Assembly: GCA_021162505.1 (NCBI GenBank)
Contig: JAGGYO010000358.1
Location: 1 to 12,495, forward strand
Length of the DNA stretch: 12,495 nt
Reading direction: 5' to 3'
From: a bacterium
GTDB lineage: Bacteria; AUK180
The translations under genes and the position numbers were made by a program. Shown in pieces: positions 7,387-12,495 of the stretch; position 1 is the first letter of the stretch; each line of letters opens with the position of its first letter. Below the pieces are notes generated by a model that saw nothing but the letters and a program-made list of their open reading frames with translations, was not told where the DNA came from and did not search any database.

Positions 7387-8961
7387 CTAAAATAAAAAGT
7401 AATAGGGGATTTCCCCTTCTTTTGCCAATTCCAAAAGTTTCTCCTGTAATCCAATGAATTTTGATGATTTCAATGAATCAAAGAGATCTTCTGCCGGCAA
7501 TTTCTCTGTTAACATCTTTCTCATATTTTTATCAATAAATATGAGTTCGTTTAACTCTTTGAATCCATTATATCCTGAATAATTACACTTCTCGCATCCA
7601 TCAGAAATATAAAATTTTACATCCCTATAAAAATTAAAAAGATCCTTGGGAATATACGGGAATTCCACTTCTTTTTTACATTCCGGACACAGAGTAGGGA
7701 CCACAATGGAGGTTACCAATAATTTCAGATGTGGGAGTATTCTTCTAAAATCCCCGGCACTCTCATAAAAATAATCAATAAAATTACCGCTTAACGATGT
7801 ATGAGAAATTAGCATGACCAGTTTGCCTTCTTCCACTATATGTGTTATATCATTCATGCTCATTTCATCTGTGGTAGTAACGAGAACATCATAATCGTCC
7901 AGTCTTTTTAAAGAATCAATATCTTTCAACTCTATTACATTTTCAAAACCTTCAAGTATTACATTCCCGTCTAATTTTGCAATAATAGTATTTCTGGCAT
8001 TAGTAAAGTTCATAATATTATAAGCAAGTTTTCTTGAAAAATTTTTGTCAGGAGACGAGAATACACAAAGTCCTCTTCTAAAAGGAAGTATATTGTCAAG
8101 TATTACCTTTTGCTCTTTATTCAGCCCGAGATTTTCAAAATTATCGATCCTATGAACTTCAAAGATCTTACTTAATGTAATAGTGTTTTCAGATATCTTC
8201 TCATAAGTAAAAGAGTAATCCTTATCCCTTTTGATCATTATTTTTCCTGTGTCTGATAATCTTTGTAATTCTTCAAACTTCTCAATGAGCAATGCCCAAT
8301 ATTGCGGAGAAGTACTAAATTTCAAATTTTTTAATCCCCGGTAATTGAAATAAAAATTAAGTTTTGTCAATGTTTTTATAATGACCAAAGAATTAATATT
8401 GCTCTTTATCATTTCATCAAAAAGAAATATTATCAGAGAGGTCATTGAAGTATCTGCCATCAATTTATTGATCAAACTTTCATGGATCGGTTCAAAGAAC
8501 AAACGCAGAGAGTCGGCAAGATTTACCTCTCTTCCTTCCCATATGGCAAGCACCTTTTCCTTGATCAGATCCATATCTTTATAAGAACAAAGAGATATGT
8601 TTACACTACAATTGGAAATATTCTTAATTTTTTCTATTAGTTCTCCATCAGTAGGATCGGTCATTGCTACGGTTAATTCATTAAAAAATTTGATCAAGGG
8701 CAAAAAATGTGCTTCTTTAATAAGCTGTTCGGGGAACATATTCATTAATGAAACATCCACCATATCCGCTTTAAGATTGATATAGGGCAGGTCAAATTGA
8801 TTTGAAAGTGCCCAAAAAAGATCATCTTCCGTAATAATTTTTAACTTAATAAATATCTCTCCAAGACGAGCCGGATTCTCCTTCTGGTAATCCAAAGCAG
8901 TCTGCAGCTTTTCTTCGTCGATCAATTCATATTTTTTTAAGATATCTCCTATTTTCATCAT
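7387..8961 (-). CDS. GspE/PilB-like protein with degenerate ATPase motifs (probable pseudo-ATPase)
   Basis: A 524-residue protein built like a type II secretion/type IV pilus assembly ATPase but lacking its catalytic motifs. Two tandem MshEN-type repeats lie at about 3-26 (IGDILKKYELIDEEKLQTAL) and 32-55 (RLGEIFIKLKIITEDDLFWA); MshEN domains of this form bind c-di-GMP in some relatives. The T2SSE_N continuation (FLPLIKFFNELTVAMTDPTD) follows. Where 'ASDIHIEP' is expected there is only INSLVIIK; where Walker A GPTGSGKTT is expected there is SSPDKNFSR (302-310), with no GKT/GKS; where GEIRD is expected there is TTTDEM (362-367); the His box is also lost. In contrast, the zinc-binding cysteines CPEC (425-428) and GCEKC (455-459) and the following GYNGFKELNEL are kept. 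The frame is intact over 1.5 kb, so it is not a decayed gene. It lies directly upstream of pilT, so a structural or regulatory role in the pilus machine is plausible. Confidence 0.85.
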   Translation of the reverse strand: MMKIGDILKKYELIDEEKLQTALDYQKENPARLGEIFIKLKIITEDDLFWALSNQFDLPYINLKADMVDVSLMNMFPEQLIKEAHFLPLIKFFNELTVAMTDPTDGELIEKIKNISNCSVNISLCSYKDMDLIKEKVLAIWEGREVNLADSLRLFFEPIHESLINKLMADTSMTSLIIFLFDEMIKSNINSLVIIKTLTKLNFYFNYRGLKNLKFSTSPQYWALLIEKFEELQRLSDTGKIMIKRDKDYSFTYEKISENTITLSKIFEVHRIDNFENLGLNKEQKVILDNILPFRRGLCVFSSPDKNFSRKLAYNIMNFTNARNTIIAKLDGNVILEGFENVIELKDIDSLKRLDDYDVLVTTTDEMSMNDITHIVEEGKLVMLISHTSLSGNFIDYFYESAGDFRRILPHLKLLVTSIVVPTLCPECKKEVEFPYIPKDLFNFYRDVKFYISDGCEKCNYSGYNGFKELNELIFIDKNMRKMLTEKLPAEDLFDSLKSSKFIGLQEKLLELAKEGEIPYYFLF

Positions 8962-9026
8962 AGTAAACCCCTATTATTTATAATGTTTTCCAGCCCTTTT
9001 AATAAGACACTAAGAGAACTACTCAT
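8958..9026 (-). CDS. 22-codon ORF overlapping the pseudo-ATPase start (leader peptide or small protein)
   Basis: ATG at 9026-9024 has a good ribosome site, AGGAG (9036-9032), five bases upstream. It reads 22 codons beginning MSSSLSVLLKGLENII and ends ...NNRGLL with a TGA (8960-8958) that overlaps the ATG of the next gene in ATGA. The peptide alternates Leu/Val/Ile with polar residues and could form a short amphipathic helix. It is the first ORF after the operon promoter, whose predicted start lies only about 14 bases upstream of this ATG. The downstream gene has only a weak GGGG site, so translation of this ORF probably feeds ribosomes to it. There is no run of one amino acid to suggest attenuation. 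Being translated is likely; a role for the peptide itself is open. Confidence 0.55.
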   Translation of the reverse strand: MSSSLSVLLKGLENIINNRGLL

Positions 9027-9046
9027 ATTAACTCCTATTCACTTGT

Positions 9047-9074
9047 ATTTTATCACAAAATTCTTAAAATTCAA
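9047..9074 (-). promoter_or_regulatory. Promoter of the pseudo-ATPase-pilT-glmS-acyltransferase operon
   Basis: On the minus strand TTGAAT (9074-9069), a 16-base spacer and TAAAAT (9052-9047), preceded by TGA to give an extended -10 (TGN-TAAAAT). Transcription should begin near 9040, just before the ribosome site of the 22-codon ORF. No other promoter is obvious down to the end of the operon, where genes overlap or are at most nine bases apart. Confidence 0.65.
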
Positions 9075-9193
9075 AATAGTTTTCTACCTTTGATTGTTCG
9101 CTATAATAAACCGAGTAAGGTAAAGCACTGAAAAAGTCAAGAAGAATCTCATTGCTAAGTTTAATAAATTCAATTTGTATTTATTTTTACAGA

Positions 9194-9240
9194 ATACTGT
9201 ATACTGCATACTGAATACTGTTTTTTAATTCTCAATTCTC
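9194..9240. repeat. Heptamer tandem repeats downstream of the HD gene: (ATACTGN)4 and (AATTCTC)2
   Basis: Four head-to-tail copies of ATACTG plus one variable base (T, C, A, T) fill 9194-9221 with a strict 7-base period. After a T run, two copies of AATTCTC fill 9227-9240, and the last two bases reach into the stop codon of the HD gene (9239-9241). The rest of the 277-base gap between the HD gene and the pseudo-ATPase gene shows no clear terminator; it holds the operon promoter and the 22-codon ORF. Confidence 0.8.
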
Positions 9241-10609
9241 ACTCATTTAGGAGTTCTTCTTCAAGTTTTTCCATAATTTCTTTTGCTTTCTTCTTGTATT
9301 CAGGTGGGACAGCAATATAAAAAGTTGCAGGAACCGGTGTTGCATTCTCGATAAAGAGTGTAAAGAAAGGTTCCAGTTCACCAAAGGTTGTTCTTTTGCC
9401 ATCCCTGATAATTTGTATTTCCCTTGCTTCTTTTAATCTCGGTTCAGTAAGTTCAATATTTTCAAGTGATTTTAAATTAATAAAGATATGGTCTCTTGTA
9501 ATTTTGCCGTCATCTAACTTATTAAAAATAAATTCTCTAATTTTTTCTTCTCCCATTTCATTGAATTTTTTCAATAGAATTTTATTTTTATTATATTTTT
9601 CTATATCATAATTTCCCCAAAGTGCATCTTTTTTTAATTTATCAAAGAAATCCATTTGTTTTGAAGAATAAACTTTCTTTATACGGTAGGCGATCTTAAA
9701 AAGTTTTCGAAACTTGATCCTAATGCCCATTTCTCTGACAAAAGGTATCTTTGACTCCAAAAGATGTGTTCTTAATTCATCATCAGTATAAACATAAAAA
9801 TTTTTCAATTCTCCATTCTTATATGCTTTTTTAATTGCAGATTGGATCATATTTCCAATGACAAGACCCGTGTCGGTCAAATAAAAATTATACATTGATA
9901 ATCGCGCCATTATCATATCAACTATTGCAGGGATGGCTTTTTCCGATGCGAAAAGATATGTTTTTCCATCTTTCATTTGTTCTAATTTAAAAAATTCAGT
10001 GATAGTATCCAGTGAAATATCTCCGTAATTCACTCCGGAAAATCTGCTATCCGTTGTTAAAAATGCCAATTGATCTGCATCAATAGCACCGAATATCAGC
10101 TGCTGCATATAGGGTTTTCGTGTAAATTTTTTCCTAATAAGTTTTGATACAACAATAGGATCATGCCCATGTTTTTTTAATATTTCAGGAATTTGCCCGA
10201 ATTTCAATAGGGTTTTTTCCTCTTTTGAAACCGGTAAGATCACCTCTCCTGTAATAAGCTTACATGTAAAATCCATGTGATCCTCATTAAATAATTCATT
10301 GAAGAGAATCTCCGTGGAATGTGAATAGGGACCATGTCCAAGATCATGCAGCAGACCGGCAATGCCGAGACACTCGATCTCATCCTGAGGCAGTTTTAAA
10401 TGTTTCGAAATGGTCATGGCAGTATAGGAAACCTCCATTGCATGCAAAAGGCGCATGTGTTGAGCGCCGGGATAAACGATATATAAGGGTCCCAATTGCC
10501 TGATAGTGGATAAACGCTGAAGTTCTGGTGTTTCAATAAGTTCTGCCAATACACCGGTAAAATGCATTAGTCCAAAGGACGGAGATCTAACTACTATTTC
10601 TTTTTTCAT
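9239..10609 (-). CDS. HD-domain phosphohydrolase (COG1078, YwfO/SAMHD1-like)
   Basis: A 456-residue soluble protein of the metal-dependent HD superfamily, in the branch that includes Bacillus YwfO and eukaryotic SAMHD1, many members of which hydrolyse dNTPs to nucleoside and triphosphate. The metal set H...HD...D can be placed: PELQRLSTIRQLG at 28-40, YPGAQHMRLLHAMEV at 46-60 with His56, GLLHDLGHGPYSHSTE at 85-100 with His88/Asp89, and GAIDADQLAFL at 174-184 with Asp177, followed by DSRFSGVNYG. The C-terminal half is Lys/Glu-rich and less typical. Length fits the family. The ATG has AAGGAG (10620-10615) five bases upstream and a separate promoter further up. The next genes downstream have their own promoter, so this is probably a single-gene unit. 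Substrate (dNTP, (p)ppGpp or other) is not decided by sequence. Confidence 0.9.
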   Translation of the reverse strand: MKKEIVVRSPSFGLMHFTGVLAELIETPELQRLSTIRQLGPLYIVYPGAQHMRLLHAMEVSYTAMTISKHLKLPQDEIECLGIAGLLHDLGHGPYSHSTEILFNELFNEDHMDFTCKLITGEVILPVSKEEKTLLKFGQIPEILKKHGHDPIVVSKLIRKKFTRKPYMQQLIFGAIDADQLAFLTTDSRFSGVNYGDISLDTITEFFKLEQMKDGKTYLFASEKAIPAIVDMIMARLSMYNFYLTDTGLVIGNMIQSAIKKAYKNGELKNFYVYTDDELRTHLLESKIPFVREMGIRIKFRKLFKIAYRIKKVYSSKQMDFFDKLKKDALWGNYDIEKYNKNKILLKKFNEMGEEKIREFIFNKLDDGKITRDHIFINLKSLENIELTEPRLKEAREIQIIRDGKRTTFGELEPFFTLFIENATPVPATFYIAVPPEYKKKAKEIMEKLEEELLNE

Positions 10610-10685
10610 AATAACTCCTTATTGTTTAAATATTTGAATACTGTTAATTTAATTTTGTCATCCCTTAATGATCTTTTCATGTCCA

Positions 10686-10714
10686 ATTATATCATTTTTT
10701 TTAAAATATTTCTA
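10686..10714 (-). promoter_or_regulatory. Probable extended -10 promoter of the HD gene
   Basis: On the minus strand TAGAAA (10714-10709), a 17-base spacer and TATAAT (10691-10686), with TGA immediately before the -10 (extended -10). The predicted start near 10679 leaves a leader of about 70 bases, in which no special structure was seen. Confidence 0.55.
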
Positions 10715-10801
10715 CTTTTAATAGGGTGCCACCTTCTTTCATCTTACACCAATGGAATTTTTGCTACTGCCGGATAGGAGACATAACCATTTTTTCAAAA
10801 T

Positions 10802-10832
10802 ATCAGGGTGAAAGTTATAACCCGATTTTTTT
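10802..10832 (+). terminator. Weak hairpin followed by a T run
   Basis: ATC, a bulged A, then GGGT (10806-10809) can pair with ACCC and GAT (10820-10826) around a ten-base loop. Seven Ts follow (10826-10832) on the plus strand, as in a Rho-independent terminator. Only about seven pairs form and no plus-strand gene lies upstream, so the role is doubtful. Confidence 0.25.
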
Positions 10833-10911
10833 CAAAGATATTTTGACATTGATCTCAAAATTTTAATAGAAATATTTCTTATAAAGCGTAGGAATCTCAT
10901 TTTTACATGTC

Positions 10912-10932
10912 ATTCCGTACTTGATACGGAAT
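10912..10932. repeat. Perfect ATTCC...GGAAT palindrome, dRS3-like
   Basis: Arms ATTCCGTA (10912-10919) and TACGGAAT (10925-10932) are perfectly complementary around a five-base loop CTTGA. The ends, preceded by TGTC and followed by CT, recall the dispersed dRS3-type and related intergenic repeats with ATTCC...GGAAT arms known from Neisseria and other bacteria. Other copies cannot be seen in this window, so membership in a repeat family is inferred from form only. Confidence 0.55.
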
Positions 10933-11020
10933 CTATCTTGTTTTTTTTAATTGCATAGTCCCATAGTCTTGGAACTATCGTATTATTAATTTTGATTTTC
11001 ACTTAACCTCAATGTGCTCT

Positions 11021-11051
11021 GCCTGCCTGTGCGTGTCCGCACGCAGACAGG
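11021..11051. repeat. GC-rich REP-like hairpin element
   Basis: CCTGT GCGTG (11026-11035) pairs with CACGC (11040-11044) and ACAGG (11047-11051) around loop TCCG, with a two-base AG bulge. This gives ten pairs, mostly G-C, in otherwise AT-rich DNA. A second CCTG copy lies just before (11022-11025). The bulged, imperfect GC-rich form resembles REP-type elements. There is no following T run, so it is not a standard terminator. Confidence 0.55.
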
Positions 11052-11104
11052 TGTTCTCCGTGGTTATTCCATTGCTTTTTATTTTTTTTCTCAAATCTTT
11101 ATTC

Positions 11105-11160
11105 ACTCATCTACTCATAAACCCATTTACCCATATACCCATTTACTCATCTACTCATTA
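11105..11160. repeat. Octamer tandem repeat (ACYCATNN)7
   Basis: Seven contiguous 8-base units of the form AC(T/C)CAT plus two variable bases (CT, AA, TT, AT, TT, CT, TA). The middle three units have ACCCAT and the outer four ACTCAT, so variants are arranged symmetrically. There are no spacers, so it is not a CRISPR. Frames open through it only because an 8-base unit lacking stops repeats. Confidence 0.85.
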
Positions 11161-11233
11161 TACTGTTTTTACAACTCAAAACTTCTTTCATACCATCATT
11201 TCTTTATAAAATAATAAATTTTTCAAAAAATAC

Positions 11234-11261
11234 TTGACTTTAAATTCTAAAATGGTATAAT
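11234..11261 (+). promoter_or_regulatory. Strong vegetative promoter upstream of the lipoprotein leader
   Basis: TTGACT (11234-11239), a 16-base spacer and TATAAT (11256-11261) match the consensus at 11 of 12 positions. Transcription would start near 11268, about 320 bases before the lipoprotein ATG. No better promoter was found nearer that gene. Confidence 0.7.
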
Positions 11262-11587
11262 GAATTACAATTCGGTAATGAAAAGAAGAGAGGAAAATCA
11301 ACTTAATTGTCCAAAATTACTTAAAATTAAATTTATCCCCCCCCCCCCGTTCTCTACAACTCTTGTTATACTCACTCTAAACAGAAATTATAACACAAAG
11401 AAATTAAATTCGGTTGCTCTTTATATAAAGGACATTTCCATAAGAAAAACTAAATTTCTTCGGTTATTCCCACACAAAATTGTGTGGGAGAATGAAACTG
11501 TTCTTTGAAAATATTATGGTTATGATTTGGTTTGGTTATAAAGAAAAAATCGGATTTTATTCATAAAACAAAAAATAGGAGGTTTAT
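11262..11587 (+). promoter_or_regulatory. Long 5' leader of the lipoprotein gene
   Basis: About 320 bases between promoter and start codon. It holds the C12 run (11337-11348) and a hairpin with arms TCCCACACAA (11468-11477) and TTGTGTGGGA (11480-11489). It ends with AGGAGG (11577-11582) five bases before the ATG. An ATG at 11278 opens 77 codons to 11508 but has no ribosome site and unusual composition, so it is not called as a gene. No known riboswitch was recognised. Confidence 0.4.
11337..11348. repeat. Poly-C tract, 12 bases
   Basis: Twelve consecutive Cs, about 70 bases downstream of the predicted transcription start, in a strongly AT-rich region. Homopolymer tracts of this length mutate readily by slippage and underlie phase-variable genes in other bacteria. 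They are also prone to sequencing and assembly error, so the exact count is uncertain. Confidence 0.9.
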
Positions 11588-12379
11588 ATGAAAAGAACTT
11601 TTTTAAAATACTTTAGTTTGGTTTTGGTTCTGGGTTTAATTATTTTTGCCGGTTGCTCAAAATCCGATACGGATTTACAAACAACACCTCAAAAAAATAA
11701 TTCAAATTATACTTTGTCTTCAAATAATGAAGAAAAACCTTTTGTTATTCCAATAATTATAAAAAAGGAATATTATAATGATTTTTTTATTGAACATTTT
11801 AAGGAATTACCCTCAGAAATGTATTTTATTAATTCAATATTAGCGGGTTATAAAAATGGCGAAATATATTTTAATGATGAACATGAGGGGAAAAAATTTA
11901 TAAATAATCTTACAGCCATATCATCATCTTATACGCTTTCAAATAAAAAAAATTATAATGGTATCTCCAAAAAATTAGAACAATTGGCAAATAATATTCC
12001 ATTAACATCTAATGAAATTACAACGGGTGTAATTAATGCAATAATACGAGTTACTTCGGAAATATTGAATTTACAAAAAGAGACACAGTTTATTGCTCCC
12101 GATTATCTTGATACATGGCAAGATGTAGAAAATTTTTTTTATAGCGCGGAAACTCAATCAATAATACTTGTTATTGCTATTATAGCCGCAGTGGCTCTAA
12201 TTGTAGGAAATGGTTGTACTAATCCGAATACTTCTATTAACAATAGTTGTTGGAACGGACATATGAGTGATTTAGGTTGGAATAAACATGGTTATACAAA
12301 TGAAGAAGATGCATATGAGGGTTATAAAAAATGTGTGGCAGAAAAAGGCGGCACGGTTATATATCCTATAGACCATTAG
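11588..12379 (+). CDS. Unrecognised lipoprotein with internal membrane segment
   Basis: A 263-residue protein I do not recognise. The N terminus is a lipoprotein signal: Lys2/Arg3, a hydrophobic core (about 9-21), lipobox FAGC with Cys23, then Ser-Lys-Ser. An Asn/Ser/Thr-rich linker (about 25-50) follows, then a mostly polar region (about 55-185). A second hydrophobic stretch at 192-207 (IILVIAIIAAVALIVG) is long enough to cross a membrane. A compact C-terminal part has Cys210, Cys221 and Cys249 and aromatic/Gly residues (SCWNGHMSDLGWNKHGY). Coding is supported by AGGAGG five bases before the ATG, a strong promoter upstream and an uninterrupted frame. It looks even more AT- and Asn/Ile-rich than its neighbours, as in fast-evolving or orphan genes. 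A cell-envelope location is likely; no function is proposed. Confidence 0.8.
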   Translation: MKRTFLKYFSLVLVLGLIIFAGCSKSDTDLQTTPQKNNSNYTLSSNNEEKPFVIPIIIKKEYYNDFFIEHFKELPSEMYFINSILAGYKNGEIYFNDEHEGKKFINNLTAISSSYTLSNKKNYNGISKKLEQLANNIPLTSNEITTGVINAIIRVTSEILNLQKETQFIAPDYLDTWQDVENFFYSAETQSIILVIAIIAAVALIVGNGCTNPNTSINNSCWNGHMSDLGWNKHGYTNEEDAYEGYKKCVAEKGGTVIYPIDH

Positions 12380-12408
12380 AAAAGTTTTTTTATTTTGTGA
12401 TAATTATA

Positions 12409-12437
12409 TTAAAAGTTTTTGTATTATGTGCTATAAT
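12409..12437 (+). promoter_or_regulatory. Probable extended -10 promoter of the next gene
   Basis: TTAAAA (12409-12414), a 17-base spacer and TATAAT (12432-12437), preceded by TGC as an extended -10. The predicted start near 12444 gives a leader of about 45 bases before the ATG at 12490. No terminator hairpin is visible between the lipoprotein stop and this promoter. Confidence 0.6.
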
Positions 12438-12489
12438 GCAAAGAAGTACGCATGGTATAAAGTTAAACTATTAATTTAAAGGAGAAGAT

Positions 12490-12495
12490 ATGGCA
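12490..12495 (+). CDS. Start of the next gene (partial, first two codons)
   Basis: AAAGGAG (12478-12484) stands five bases before ATG GCA (Met-Ala), which runs off the window. The ribosome site and the promoter upstream make this a credible gene start; the product cannot be known. Confidence 0.6.

Larger units (their letters stand above)
10715..11233. other. Intergenic mosaic of short repeats without a convincing gene
   Basis: About 520 bases between the HD promoter and the lipoprotein promoter. Reading frames here are short, lack ribosome sites or run through repeats. Contents in order: a 9-bp palindrome GGTGCCACC (10725-10733), a weak hairpin with a T run (10802-10832), a palindrome with ATTCC/GGAAT ends (10912-10932), two copies of CATAGTC at an 8-base period (10954-10968), a fragment CTCAATGTGCTCT, a GC-rich hairpin (11021-11051), then TGTTCTCCGTGG, and seven octamers (11105-11160). 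The GC-rich segment stands out strongly from its AT-rich surroundings. Confidence 0.65.

Noticed and set aside
7387..8961. Pseudogene of pilB/gspE
   Set aside because: The frame is open for 524 codons, start and stop are integrated with the neighbouring genes, and the zinc and MshEN motifs are kept. This is the pattern of a selected protein, not of decay.
10321..10503. Plus-strand frame with many charged residues inside the HD gene
   Set aside because: It is the antisense of the conserved HD-motif region, with no ribosome site.
10715..10860. Decayed gene or transposase remnant between the HD promoter and the palindromes
   Set aside because: Minus-strand frames give short broken stretches with stops and nothing I can match to a family.
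11105..11160. CRISPR array
   Set aside because: Units are 8 bases, contiguous and without spacers, and no cas genes are present.
11012..11214. Two overlapping plus-strand frames of about 65 codons
   Set aside because: Both run through the GC-rich hairpin and the octamer array; they stay open only because the repeat units lack stops in those frames.
11260..11508. Plus-strand frame of 82 codons through the poly-C run
   Set aside because: Its first ATG lies within the promoter -10 box, the next ATG has no ribosome site, and the translation has no recognisable features. Kept only as a possible upstream frame in the leader.

Overview
The window is AT-rich and gene-dense. It looks like part of the genome of an uncultured diderm bacterium: there is a signal-peptidase-II lipoprotein, a type IV pilus retraction ATPase, a DUF374 acyltransferase of the kind found with lipopolysaccharide genes, and a separate SecD plus SecF. 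Strong AGGAGG ribosome sites, vegetative-type -35/-10 promoters and micro-repeat-filled intergenic DNA suggest a candidate phylum of the FCB/Cloacimonadota type. That placement is an impression, not a demonstration.

Layout. (1) Positions 1-715, minus: the N-terminal part of a family 5 peptide/nickel-type solute-binding protein, cut by the window edge. Its near-consensus promoter abuts the start codon. (2) 829-3845, plus: secD, secF and a DUF456 membrane protein, one tightly packed transcription unit with its own promoter. (3) 9074 down to 3814, minus: an operon-like run of a 22-codon ORF, a GspE/PilB-like protein whose ATPase motifs are lost, pilT, glmS and a DUF374 acyltransferase. The genes are joined by 4-base overlaps or gaps of 1 to 9 bases, and the 3' end overlaps the DUF456 gene tail to tail. 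(4) 9239-10609, minus: an HD-domain phosphohydrolase with its own extended -10 promoter. (5) 10610-11587: almost 1 kb without a convincing gene. It holds a mosaic of short palindromes and 7-8 bp tandem repeats, then a strong plus-strand promoter and a roughly 320-base leader containing a run of 12 Cs and a hairpin. (6) 11588-12379, plus: an unrecognised lipoprotein with an internal membrane segment. (7) 12490 to the end: ribosome site, start codon and second codon of the next gene.

How the genes fit together. SecD/SecF use the proton-motive force to pull exported proteins across the inner membrane. The minus operon mixes pilus mechanics (PilT and a probable pseudo-ATPase with c-di-GMP-binding-type MshEN motifs) with envelope precursor synthesis (GlmS makes glucosamine-6-phosphate; DUF374 proteins are acyltransferase-like). 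This suggests co-expression of surface motility and envelope building, but that is inference.

The most interesting items are the ATPase-dead PilB/GspE-like protein and its coupled 22-codon upstream ORF, the poly-C tract in the lipoprotein leader, the probable leaderless mRNA of the binding protein, and the nested intergenic repeat families.
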